A stretch of DNA of 64,000 nt, taken from Corticium candelabrum (Eukaryota; Porifera; Homoscleromorpha; Homosclerophorida; Plakinidae). The first letter of the stretch is position 1; every line of letters begins with the position of its first letter. The notes beneath the pieces are model-generated. The model made no database searches. It was not told the origin of the DNA and saw only the letters and a program-made list of their open reading frames with translations. The DNA lies in contig NC_085085.1 in NCBI RefSeq assembly GCF_963422355.1, forward strand, positions 9,807,306 through 9,871,305, written 5' to 3'. Below, piece by piece: positions 1-14,769 of this stretch. The translations under genes were made by a program, and so were the position numbers.

Positions 1-455
1 TGGAATGCAGAGTCATCTACTAAAGCTGCAACTCTTCTGACTTCAATCACGCAGTTCGAGTTTATAATGGTGTTAGTAGTAGCACATGCCTACTTTGGTT
101 TTGTGAAGGGTTTGACAGTTTCCTTGCAGGTAGATCCCAAGACGTCTGCTCCGCCTATGTTGAAGTTGATAGCATCAAGACTGCTCTGTATTAAGTAAGA
201 GAAGACATCGATACTTTCTACAAAAAATTGTACGCCACTGCAGTTGCTTGGAGAAGGCGATCAATGCTTCATTACCTTCAATTCCACACCGTTGTGCTCG
301 ACAGACTCTTAGAAGTAATGTGCCCACCATAAAGCCGGAAGATTACTATAGAAGGAATTTAAAAGTTCCATTTCTGGATGAAATGATAGCACATATTAAT
401 AGCCGCTTCTCTGAAATTCAGAAGAAGGCGATGGTGACTCGTTCCCTCTGTCCTA

Positions 456-879
456 ATGAGTCCAGAGAATGAGCAAAGCACGACAGACCTTGCACACCAG
501 ATTGCCGAGTTCTACGCGGACGACCAGCCCAATCCACAAACACTTCAGCAGGAGCTACACGTATGGAAGTGTAAGAGAAAGAGCTTCTCAGCTGAGCGAC
601 CTTCGTCGCTTTCAAAGTCTCTTTTCCATGCTAATGAGACTATGTTTCCAAACATCTGCCAGTTGTTGCGAATTGTCTCTACCTTGCCAGTCACCAGCTG
701 TGAATGCGAGAGGAGCATCAGCGTTCTAAGGAGGCCTAAGACGTACCTGCGTACAACACTGGCTGAGGAGAGACTGACTGGGTTGGCACTCGTGCACGTT
801 AACTATGGCATGGATCTGAATTTAGATAAAATTATTAACATATTTTCCACACAACATCCTAGTAGAATGCTTCTGCAGG
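456..879 (+). pseudogene. hAT transposase C-terminal dimerisation domain fragment
   Basis: An open frame of about 140 codons ends in the hAT C-terminal signature: a leucine-rich segment, CECERS (the region holding the catalytic Glu in active hATs), LRR, TYLRTT, then EERLTGLALVHVNY. Upstream frames (1-195 and 248-472) match earlier parts of the same protein but are out of phase, so the gene is dead. The last codons (Leu-Gln) run straight into the inserted element at 880, and Asp-Ala-Leu-Val follows at 2124 with the same phase before a stop. Confidence 0.8.
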
Positions 880-2117
880 CAGTGGCGGATTTAGGGTAGG
901 GGTTGTGGGGGTTGCAACCCCCTTTGTTGGCCTCGGAGTTAAAGCACAAGGTCTTGAAGCTGCATTGTGCTCATTTCCAGTATTTAATTAAAAATATCTA
1001 AGCAGATTCTTGAGACATCTGGCAGCGAAACTCCAGACTCGTGACCAGGATATCTTTGTTGCGTATGGAATGGTTCACTCAGTACGTAACTAAAAGAATT
1101 GAGGCAACAAGGCAGGATATATACAACCTGTTTGACTTTTGGTATCAAGATATTCTGCGACTCGCAGACAGGATTGGATCCGTTGAATCTTTTCCGAGAA
1201 AAGCGAACTTACAGCAAAACCGGAGCAATACACCTACTCGTAGTAGTCGGAGTCCGATTGAGCACTACAAACAATCCGTTGCGATACCCCTCCTAGACTC
1301 CCTGCTTCTTCAGATGCGCGAACGATCTAATGGTGGGCAAGATAATGTCCGAGCATTGTTGTGTCCATTGCTTACCCTTCTTGTTCGTTCTGACGTTGAC
1401 CCAATGGAAAGCGTAGATGGAATGTTGCACTGGCAAGCCGATCTTCCATTCCCGAAGTCTCTAAGAGGTGAAGTAGGAAGGTGGCAGTCAGTATGGCAAA
1501 GCAAATACCAGGAATTCAAGAAGCAAGGAAAAGAGAGCAAGCGTGCAAGAAGGCCATACCCAACAACTAACCTTCTCCTGGACTTGGGAGCCTGTGACTC
1601 TCGGTTGTATCCGAATGTTCATCGTCTGCTATTGATAGCATGTAGACTGCCTATCACAAGTGCCAAAGCAGAGAGGTCATTTTTTTCTACTGAGGAGACT
1701 GAAGACTGATACAAGGTCTACCATGGCAGAAGAGCGTCTTGCACACCTATCAGTTATTGCCATGCATTACAAAGACCGGGTACCAGCAGACGAAGTTTGT
1801 ACAAAATCATCCCCGGAGATTTTTATACGGTCTTTGTTTGAAAGAGACATAACTGCACCGTAGTTTACTTAACATTTATTAGCAATAGTATAGGCATGAT
1901 GCAGTTAGATTCTGCTAAACGGTTTTGATGATTTAGGGAGTATTTAGCATGACACATTGCTAGAGATATGTTGCCATAGTTGTTGCCATTTACTTTAGCT
2001 AAGCTGTAAGAAGGCTAGACCATTTGCACCTCTAACAATACAAATGCGTTGACTGAAGTAGGCGTGGTCTGTCGAAATTTGCAACCCCTCCTTTCAAAAA
2101 TCCTGGTTCCGCGCCTG
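880..2117 (+). mobile_element. Internally deleted hAT-like element inserted in an older hAT gene
   Basis: The left end starts CAGTGGCGGATTTAGG at 880 and the right end finishes GGTTCCGCGCCTG at 2117; the reverse complement of the right end matches the left end imperfectly over about 35 bp, including a GGGGTTGC block. A 6 bp direct repeat TGCAGG flanks it (874-879 and 2118-2123). The interior encodes only the C-terminal half of a hAT transposase, so the element is nonautonomous. It closely resembles the short MITE at 61716-61881 at both ends. Confidence 0.82.
1041..1863 (+). pseudogene. Frameshifted hAT transposase, C-terminal half
   Basis: The frame 1041-1709 encodes about 220 residues of a hAT transposase: a linker, YKQSVAIPLLDSLLLQM, and the dimerisation core LLLIACRLPITSAKAERSFFS. 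A single-base-type frameshift near 1685 (within a run of T) moves the rest (LRRLKTDTRSTMAEERL..) into the frame that ends at 1863. The N-terminal zinc finger and the first catalytic Asp region are missing. The start is arbitrary because the 5' part of the gene has been deleted. Confidence 0.75.
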
Positions 2118-3626
2118 TGCAGGATGCTTTAGTTAGTGACAAAGAAGATTCAGAGTAATAGATTATCTTCGGACCAGTTCCTTATAGTGCAAATACGTAT
2201 GACATTGTTGGAGTTTGCTTAAGCACAATCGCGACCTACTATTTAAGTTAGAGGTCAAATCATTAGGTAAAGCTAAATTTACTGGCGATCCACCCATTGC
2301 AGGTGTGGTTTTGGGGCGTGGCTATTGCCGTATCAAATCCGGAAACCCCTTTCCCATATTTTGGGTCATTCCTGGCTACGCCCCTGAAGGGGTAATGTAA
2401 TGTAAGGAACAGCATGATAATGCGCATGGGTGGGTAAAAGATGTATGCGTGCATGTATTGGTACAAATGAGTAATACAGTACGCTAGCATAAGCTTTCGA
2501 CTGATCAGGCACCCAGAGGAAATTTATGCAGCCACGAGAAGTTAATCCACCAGGAGAGTTCTGCTGAAACGGATGTTTCTTTCTGGGGAACTACGGTTAC
2601 CTGGGAGCAGTGGCGTAGCCAGGCATCTATTTTACCGGGCATATGCCCGGGCAACTTTTTGCTTTGCCCGCGTATTTTAGGTGACATAAATTCAAGTTCA
2701 ACGCATTTCTATAAACAGTCGGGAACACCGTGATAGAGGAGTCCCGCCCACGGAACTGTCCCGGATGCCGACTAATATCAATTCTCAGCGTCTGATTCGT
2801 TGAATTCGCTCAATGCAGGAGAAGATGGATGCGTCAGAGTCTAACGCTAAGCGTAGAAAGCGAAAGCGACATACTGTGACTCTGAATGACTTTTGGGGAC
2901 CCAAAAGGTATCATTTCTCGTAGATACCAGTGTAATGATTTGGTGTACTTGTAGAAAATGTTTGTGGTTAATTAGAATTGAAAACGGTGACAAAACGGGC
3001 GATTCAGACGATATGCCTAACAAAATTCAGCAAGCCATACCTGAAAGCGCTGAGTCTGCCTACGAAGCCCCGGATGATTCTGGTTCTGGAGAAGACATGG
3101 CAAATACCGAGCCTGGTAATGCTAGGAGTACTGTGTGTTCAACATCTTTGGAGATCATATCAAGTACATATGTACATATTCTTTCCAGGCATTCATGATT
3201 GATTTATGTTGTGTTCTCTACAGAGTTGGACATTTCCACGAGGTTTCAGAGCGGCCCTTCCCAACCGGTCTGTCAGTTTCCTTCTAAAAATTTTGGAAAG
3301 GGAAAACACTCATGTAGAAGATCGTTTGTTGCCACCTGGTACACAACATATCCATGGTTGGAATACTCGATAAAATTTGACCGAGCCTACTGCTTTGCCT
3401 GTCGTCATTACTGCCTTGGCAGTGCAAGCGGCCGTGCCGACACAGCGTTTACCAGTATAGGTTTCGGCGACTGGAAGCATGGTACTGGTAATAAAGGAGC
3501 ATTTCTGATCCATGCCAGTTCGGCACATCACAGGAATGCTATGGCAGAATGGCATGAGCGGCGACTGGATGACTGTAACAGCCAGCGTCGACGAGTTGAA
3601 GACCTCTTTGCAGAAGAAGATGAACG

Positions 3627-6600
3627 CAGGGGCGTACGCAGAGGGGGTTCGAGGGGGTTCGGACGAACCCCCTCTAGGCGCTAGGTAATGGCGGAATTCG
3701 AATTAGGCAATGCCGCATGAGCGCAACTACACAGCACCATTACATATGGGGACAGCAGAAGACACAACGAGACTCCCGATTTTGGATACATTGAAATTAT
3801 CTGTAAAAAATAATATAAATCTATAAAGTAGTACAGCACTTAACTTTTCGGCGCGCCTATTACTGGATCTACAAGGCCGAGATGAAGTTTATGTAACTCA
3901 TGCGCTTGCACGGTGTTGATTACGGTTCTCCGAGGACAAGCTAAAATGGCGCATCAACAGAGCATTGCAGCGTTCTTCCGTGCGGCTCATAAAAGGCCAT
4001 CAAGCGAAGCTGGTCGACTCGATGCGGGCGGTGAGCAACATAATGATCGTGAGGACTGCCAGCCACCGAACCGACGGCCACGGCTTTGCTCTGTGTTGAC
4101 TGAGGAAAGCAACAGCCACCCGACGTCAAATCTAGACACTCAGGTCCAAGACACGGTGAGGGAGAATGCCACGACGTGCACGGATTTCGTTGGTCGCCCA
4201 TTTGACGTAGGTCTCACTATCAAGATTGGAATGTCAGTCAAAGAAGTGTCCACAGCCGTTTCAGCGCTTTCCGGAGGTGAGAAGTACAAATTACTCTTTA
4301 GGCATACTTCGCCGCCTACCGTACTGCCTTCTACTCGTTCGTATGGCTGTAACCGCAAGTTTAACACGGATTGGCTTACTAAATACTCGTGGCTAGTCTA
4401 CAGCCCAGCCAATGATGCTGTGTATTGTGCACCATGCGCTCTGTTGTGTTCAGAGAAGACTCGTGCTGACAAAGGCCTCTTTGTAAACGTGCCTTTTCGC
4501 AACTGGGTGAAGCTGAGCGAGTCGCTGGCAGCTCATGCAAAACACACGTATCATGCTCACTGCATGGACGAAGCAGATACATTCAGAGCAGTTGTAGATA
4601 ACCCTGATTCTAGACTTGATGTTATGGTACGCACGGTACTGCAAGATCGCTTGACCACAAATAAGCATATTTTGCAACAGATAGTTCGTGCCATACTGTA
4701 TTTGACGAAACAAGGATTAGCACTGCGTGGACACCGAGAAGGGATTTCATCCAGCAGTAATCCTGGAAATTTCTTGGCATTGCTTAAGAACCAAGCTGCT
4801 AATGATGCAGTCTTGAAGAAGCACCTGGAACAGCCCTTGGCACGGAATGGTACATACCTGTCACCAAGGTCACAGAATGATATAATGGGTATTATCGGTT
4901 TTGACATTATTCGCGCAAAAATTGTTGAGGAAGTGAAAGAGGCCAAGTTTTATGCTGTGTTGGCAGATGAAATTTCCAGTCACAATGTGGAACACTTGGC
5001 TGTTTGCCTGAGGTTTGTAGATGCGTCTGGTGAGATACGAGAAGAATTTGTTTCATTCGTAAAAATGGTACGAGTTCGTGCTGTTGATATTGAACAGGCT
5101 ATCACTGGACTTCTGACAAACCTTGGTCTTTCACTTGAGGATCTCCGTGGACAGGGTTATGATGGAGCGTCAACAATGAGTGGAGAGAAGTCAGGTGTTC
5201 AGAGAAGAATTCTAGACAAGCAGCCAAAGGCAGTATACACTCACTGTTCCGGTCATTCCCTCAACCTTGTAATAGCACAAGCCTGTGCAGAGCCATGCGT
5301 CCGAAATTGTATTTCTGTCATCAAGGCCATCACTCTTTGGATTAGAGCATCACCAAAGAGGGAAGGTCTACTAAAGCAAGTATGTGAAAGGCAACAGCAA
5401 GCTGGAGCAGCACATGGCTCTCCTCTGCTTAATGTTTGTATAACCAGATGGGTGGAGAATATTGATGGGTGGCAGCGCTTCATGCAGTGTCATCCATACC
5501 TAGTAGAGCTGTGCGAAGTAATAATTTATGGGAGTAGACACTACGCCATGTTTAGTGACGGATTCTCTGCTGATGACAAGAAGGATGCGGTTGCGCATTT
5601 AAAGTCCTTGGAATCCTTCTCTTTTATTTATGCAATGGTTGTTTTGCACCGTACGCTCTCGTACGTTCGAGAACCCATTAAAAGGTTGCAGGGAGTTTCT
5701 CAAGATCTCTACTCTGGCTTGATGATGATAGAAGATTGTCAGAAAGAGCTTCTTAGCATACGTTTCAACGCAGATGAACTGACTGCATTTTCAGACAGAA
5801 TTTACAACCACAGTTGCTGCCTTGCTGCTAAGTCTGATATTGCTCCAGTTGTGCCCAGAACTTGCCAACGGCAGCAGCATCGTTCTAATTATCAATGCTC
5901 TGATCCCAAGCAGTACTTTAAAGTTACAGTTCTCCTGCCCTTTTTAGATCATTTGCTTGCAGACTTGAAAGCCCGATTTGCAAAGCATGTGCAGAAAGTT
6001 GCTAGACTACAATCACTCCTGCCGTCTTCTATCAGTGAAACATCATCTTTTCAGGACATTGAAGAGGCTGTAATATTCTACAGTGCTGACTTGCCGAACC
6101 CTGACATTGTTGATGAGGAATTTGTTCGTTGGAAGAGAAAATGGCTCAACATTCCTCCGCAGTCTCGTTCCCAATCTCTGAAAGACTGCCTGGCTCCTGG
6201 TGTCTGCACAATGCCAAACCTGCGTGTCCTTATGCAGCTTTTTGCAACACTGCCTCTGAGCACTTGTTCCTGTGAGCGATCCGGTTCTGCTCTGCGACGG
6301 CTCAACACCTACCTGCGCAGCACTCAGAGTGAAGACCGTCTTGCTGCTGCAGCTCTCATCCACGTCAACTACGCTACACCTGTTGATATTAACCACGTCT
6401 GCAAACTGTTTATGCAGAAACATCCACGTAGAATTGAAGCACCTAGTATGCTGTTTGATAACTCTTGATGTTGAGCAAGTTATTTGCTTTCTAATAGTTT
6501 CATTTACCCAAGTAACAGCTAGTCTCACAGCACGTATTGCTAAGATTAAAGAAGGTCATGGTGTGTTTGACTGCCAAAAATAGAACAGTTGTAATCAAGT

Positions 6601-6681
6601 TGTGAACCCCCCTTGGATAATTCCTGCGTACGCCCCTGTAAGTTACGAACCCCCTCTAGAGAAATCCTGCGTACGCCCCTG
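3627..6681 (+). mobile_element. Inner hAT transposon with intact transposase
   Basis: The ends are CAGGGGCGTACGCAG (3627-3641) and CTGCGTACGCCCCTG (6667-6681), exact inverted repeats of 15 bp. A 5 bp direct repeat GAACG abuts both ends (3622-3626, 6682-6686), and the following C also matches on the outer element. Both ends are compound: the left has a palindrome at 3651-3674 and the right carries two copies of the terminal motif (ending at 6639 and 6681). The element contains one long + strand transposase frame with no stop, so it is the youngest and best candidate for an active copy in the window. Confidence 0.9.
3946..6468 (+). CDS. hAT transposase, intact (840 aa)
   Basis: Catalyses cut-and-paste movement of hAT elements by binding their terminal repeats. 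I chose ATG 3946 (context AAAATGG, product MAHQQSIAAFFRA..); the frame stays open 33 bases further upstream. Domains: TTF-type zinc finger at roughly residues 125-215 (NTDWLTKYSWLVYS, YCAPCALLC, H..H), DUF4371 at about 230-440 (LALRGHREGISSSSNPGNFL), the RNase H-like catalytic core with Asp in LADEIS and in YDGASTMSG and the CSGHSLNLVI block, then the C-terminal dimerisation domain (STCSCERSGSALRRLNTYLR). No stop or frameshift is seen. It is one long exon, unlike the spliced transposase of its host element. Sequence decay is low compared with neighbouring copies. Confidence 0.9.
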   Translation: MAHQQSIAAFFRAAHKRPSSEAGRLDAGGEQHNDREDCQPPNRRPRLCSVLTEESNSHPTSNLDTQVQDTVRENATTCTDFVGRPFDVGLTIKIGMSVKEVSTAVSALSGGEKYKLLFRHTSPPTVLPSTRSYGCNRKFNTDWLTKYSWLVYSPANDAVYCAPCALLCSEKTRADKGLFVNVPFRNWVKLSESLAAHAKHTYHAHCMDEADTFRAVVDNPDSRLDVMVRTVLQDRLTTNKHILQQIVRAILYLTKQGLALRGHREGISSSSNPGNFLALLKNQAANDAVLKKHLEQPLARNGTYLSPRSQNDIMGIIGFDIIRAKIVEEVKEAKFYAVLADEISSHNVEHLAVCLRFVDASGEIREEFVSFVKMVRVRAVDIEQAITGLLTNLGLSLEDLRGQGYDGASTMSGEKSGVQRRILDKQPKAVYTHCSGHSLNLVIAQACAEPCVRNCISVIKAITLWIRASPKREGLLKQVCERQQQAGAAHGSPLLNVCITRWVENIDGWQRFMQCHPYLVELCEVIIYGSRHYAMFSDGFSADDKKDAVAHLKSLESFSFIYAMVVLHRTLSYVREPIKRLQGVSQDLYSGLMMIEDCQKELLSIRFNADELTAFSDRIYNHSCCLAAKSDIAPVVPRTCQRQQHRSNYQCSDPKQYFKVTVLLPFLDHLLADLKARFAKHVQKVARLQSLLPSSISETSSFQDIEEAVIFYSADLPNPDIVDEEFVRWKRKWLNIPPQSRSQSLKDCLAPGVCTMPNLRVLMQLFATLPLSTCSCERSGSALRRLNTYLRSTQSEDRLAAAALIHVNYATPVDINHVCKLFMQKHPRRIEAPSMLFDNS

Positions 6682-8702
6682 GAACGCGTTGTTCTTTCTA
6701 ACAGACACTATTTAAAATGTCTGGCGGAGGTTATCCTCTTGTGTGCTAAACAGAATCTTGCACTTCGTGGGCACGATGAATCGGAGGAGTCATCGAATCC
6801 AGGCAATTTTTTGGCTGTATTTGAGCTTCTTGCAAGGCATGATCACGAATTGTTCAAACGAATTGAAACGCTCCCCGGTAACGTAAGTTATAAGTCTCCA
6901 GAGATTCAAAACGCTTTGATCCAGTTGATGGCTGATATGGTACGAGAGAAAATATGCAGTGAAGTACAAAGGAGTGGCTATTTTTGTCTTATTTGCGACG
7001 AAAGTAAAGATGTAGCAAAGAATGAACAGCTTGCAGTTGTTCTGCGCTATGTTCTAGACGGGACTGTTCATGAGCGGTTTATATCTTTCACACCTCTTGG
7101 CAACCTTGCAGCAGACGGGATAGCAGAGGAGATCTGTCAAGTGTTGACAAGGAACAAACTTACCTTGCAGAACTGCATTGCTCAAACCTACGATGGTGCT
7201 AGTGTCATGAGCGGAAAGCACACCGGCGTTCAGAAGAGAATCAGAGACATTGCTCCGAAAGCCGTCTACACGCATTGCTACGCACATAGGCTGAACCTTG
7301 TTGTCGTTGATTCTGTAAAGTCCGTCTCCTCGGCGAGTGTGTTCTTTGACGTCCTTCAGAGGCTGTACGTCTTTGTTTCATCTTCTGCTGTTCACCCAAT
7401 TTTCTTAGAAGCTCAAAAACGTCACTATCCGCAACGTTGTGAGAGCGTCACGCTGAAGAGACTTTCAGACACACGATGGACCTGTCGAATAGACTCTATA
7501 CGAGCAATGCTTAAATCCTTTACAGCAGTAGTCGATGCCTTATCCTCTTTGACAAATGCTAGCAACAGCGAAAGAGCCATTTTAGCTGCAGGTCTATTGT
7601 CACGAGTGAAATCGTTAGAGTTTACCTCAAACTTGGTTATTTTCGAAAAGCTGCTGACTATTACAAAAAATCTGTCCGATCAGTTGCAAGCTGAAGATTT
7701 AGATCTGTCTGGAGCCGTTGATTTGTTAGAGACTGTGATAGAGCAATTGGTGGAGACCAGGGAATCCGGGTGGGACGATACATGGCAGCAAATTCTTCAC
7801 TTGGCACAAACCTGCAGCGTTAATATGGATGTTTCTGATGGATCACGCAGTCGTGGTGATCCTGGACTTGTTACCGGTCGTCGCACTCGGAAACAAAAGG
7901 AAATTACTGATTGCGTTTTAACAGAGACTACTGGGCAGCGATTAACTGATTATTTCACCAACGATCAAGATCCCCTGGATGACGTGGCAAGAACGAAAAT
8001 TCATTTACGACGAAAGCTTTTCTTACCGGTGATAGACCAAATGCTGCAGGAACTGGAATCAAGATTCAGCAACGATGGACGATCCCTTATGAAGTCAATT
8101 CAGGCTTGTAGTCCACAGTCCCGAAACTTCCTTCAAGCAGACGCCATTAATGCCTTAGTGGTACATTACGACATAAACCGTGAGGAAATTGGTTATGAAA
8201 CTCATCAGGCAAGAAAATTTCTTAATGCATCTATGTGTGAAATGAAGTCTATCGCCGACGTCATTAGAGTTCTTACGCCGGTCAAAGCAGCTTTTCCGCA
8301 TCTTATATCTGCCTTGCAGATAGCGTTGACTGTTGGGGTGACATCTGCCTCATGTGAGAGAACTTTCTCTAGTTTGAAGAGGCTGAAGACTTACACGAGA
8401 CAATCGATGCTGCAAAGCCGAATGAACAGTCTAGCGATTTTGACCATAGAGAAAGATGTAGTTGAAACGTTAGATTTAGAGAGGGTAGTTACGAAATTTG
8501 CAAGTTTAGAATTTGGAAGATGCCGAAGATTAAGTCTAGTTAGCAAAAGCACAAAATTTTAGTGCTCTATAGAACAGCTTGTATTCTAACTGAGCTAATT
8601 ATGAGTACATGATTAGGTTTTGTTCGATTGGTTTGTGAAATTGATGGATATGGGCAATGCCCGGTCAGTCCCTAAGGGCATGGCTACGCCACTGCTGGGA
8701 GG

Positions 8703-9183
8703 GTTAGCGAAAAAACCACCAAACCGTAGACCTAGTAATAGTTGGCCGTAGTTCTAAGCGAAAGAGGCAGTGACGTACAGTTTGTTGAGTCCAGAGCACA
8801 GTTCGCGCTCACAGTTTACACATGTACACCAATCCTAGCTAGCTAGCGACCAACTCTACACAACTACCCATCTTTCTTGCTACGCTTATGCTGCTTCGGT
8901 GCCTCAGTGTTGTAATGAAAAGGCACAACGGGCGATAACAGAAGAAGCGTAACAGGCGATAACAGAAGAAGCATACCGAACGATGTGCGCAGCCATTTTA
9001 GATGTGAGCAGCATCCCGGATAATAGCACGCCTAGATTCATACCCGTATAAAGAGTCGTGGACGTTTGAAAATGAAAATTCTTTCTAGACTACTGCAGTT
9101 ACCGAAAATTGCAGTCTAAATTCTAAAGTGATATCTACCCTTAGTGACAGGGAAACAAGTTTCTAGTGCATCCGGGGCGTTGA
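8703..9183. promoter_or_regulatory. Upstream region of PACRGL with a short tandem repeat
   Basis: About 480 bp between the hAT end and the first in-frame PACRGL ATG. It has no coding potential that I recognise. An 18 bp segment GGCGATAACAGAAGAAGC occurs twice (8931-8948 and 8955-8972) with a 24 bp period. No clear TATA box. A role as the gene promoter is only inferred from position. Confidence 0.35.
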
Positions 9184-13861
<4,678 letters not shown>

Positions 13862-13989
13862 GTAAATGAAATAGTCAAGGACTGTGTAGCTAACTGAAAC
13901 ATTAGATACTAGGATATTCTATTTTCACACATAAATAGTAATACAGTACTATATTAAAGATAAATGTGTCATAACCAAAAATTGATAGA

Positions 13990-14147
13990 CAGTCAACAGC
14001 CGCATTATGCACAACACTACACGTTTACTTCCCACAAACAAATGCACAACAATTCCATATTTCTTCTGCAGTCAACAGCCGCATTATGCATGACATTACA
14101 CATTTACTTCCCACAAACAAATGCACAACAATTCCGTATTTCTTCTG
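13990..14147. repeat. 79 bp tandem duplication (two units)
   Basis: Units 13990-14068 and 14069-14147 both begin CAGTCAACAGCCGCATTATG and differ at only a few positions. They lie just 3' of PACRGL. An open frame of 158 codons crosses the region, but its N-terminal half is only this duplication and I see no recognisable domain, so I do not call a gene here. Confidence 0.85.
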
Positions 14148-14769
14148 CATTAACACACTGCATTACAAAGGTCACAATTATGAACCATGATCAATGTTCT
14201 CTACACAGAATAGTACCTTTAGCTATAGCGTGGACAGTATTGCGGAGCTGGTTCACACTTGCCGAACCACTGGCACTGAATGATACAAGTGGAGTTCAGA
14301 GACAGTCGAGGGCCTATGAGTGGCTTGTACTGTGCCAGAAATTGCAGGAACCAACTGAAACATGGGCAATAATCACAATAAGTACTGTACAACAACAATA
14401 TGACTTAGCCACTACAGTGTACACTGCTGGGGAGATTTAATGCTTTCTACGGTTATTCCTAATCCTATATGCCATTTTCTTTTAGTTTCGTCTAACTACA
14501 GTCTGGTAGTCTTGTTTGAATTTGCCAATTAGTGGCAAATGCAATCATTATTGGTTTCTTCTCCTACCTGGACTTAATTTTAAACAGAGGCACCAAGAAA
14601 AAATCATACGCTACAAATCACACTCAAGCACCCTTCAAGGAAGTCACATAGACAGCACATGCTAGTCTGACACATGCAATCCCAGCATTGCCTAATGTAA
14701 CTTGCCCCTTTCATGTCAAGAAGTATTACGTAAGTGAATTACAATCCTAACCAGCACAAAAAAGTACGG

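Larger units (their letters stand above)
1..2386 (+). mobile_element. Decayed hAT transposon, right part (ZMYM/DUF4371 type), left end outside window
   Basis: Bases 1-879 carry broken coding sequence of a hAT transposase in shifting + frames. The frame from base 1 reads a DFEFI..VAHAY..KGLTVSLQ block typical of the hAT RNase H-like region, and 456-879 reads the C-terminal dimerisation block (CECERS..LRR..TYLRTT..EERL..LVHVNY). Stops and frameshifts separate them. The C-terminus is cut at 879 by another element (880-2117) and resumes at 2118 in the same frame to a stop near 2158. The likely right terminal repeat ends at 2386 (CCTGGCTACGCCCCTG), resembling the right end of the intact hAT at 3627-6681, so the two are probably related families. 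The left end and target duplication cannot be seen. Confidence 0.8.
2825..8562 (+). pseudogene. hAT transposase (TTF zinc finger + DUF4371 + dimerisation), split by an inserted hAT
   Basis: Likely exons are 2825-2907, 2976-3115, 3224-3627 and 6688-8562, with GT-AG borders and agreeing phases. The N-terminus is basic (KRRKRKR) and ends FWGPK, typical of this family. The third exon carries the TTF-type zinc finger (C..SFVATWYTTYPWLEYS, YCFACRHYC, H..H). After the insertion come DUF4371 (LALRGHDESEESSNPGNFL), the RNase H-like core (CDESKD; QTYDGASVMSG; THCYAHRLNLVV) and the C-terminal dimer domain (SCERTFSSLKRLKTYTRQ). The reading frame on the left (GAA CGC at 3622) and right (GAA CGC at 6682) of the inner element is the same, so the gene was probably intact when hit. 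Predicted pre-insertion length is about 833 residues. Confidence 0.85.
2608..8694 (+). mobile_element. Complete hAT transposon (outer element) carrying a nested hAT
   Basis: The ends are CAGTGGCGTAGCCA (2608-2621) and its exact complement TGGCTACGCCACTG (8681-8694). A 7 bp direct repeat CTGGGAG abuts both ends (2601-2607, 8695-8701). Near each end lies a short hairpin-rich GGGCAT/GCCCGG motif (2637-2653 and 8653-8680). Without the inner hAT (3627-6681) the element would be about 3.0 kb, a normal size for an autonomous hAT. It holds one transposase gene on the + strand in several exons, broken only by the inner insertion. Confidence 0.9.

Noticed and set aside
3946..6468. Domesticated ZMYM-type host gene
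   Set aside because: Exact terminal inverted repeats and flanking duplication show that it is still in a transposon, so domestication is not supported.
13964..14440. 158-codon + frame 3' of PACRGL
   Set aside because: Its first half is a 79 bp tandem duplication and the rest has no recognisable domain or splice support.
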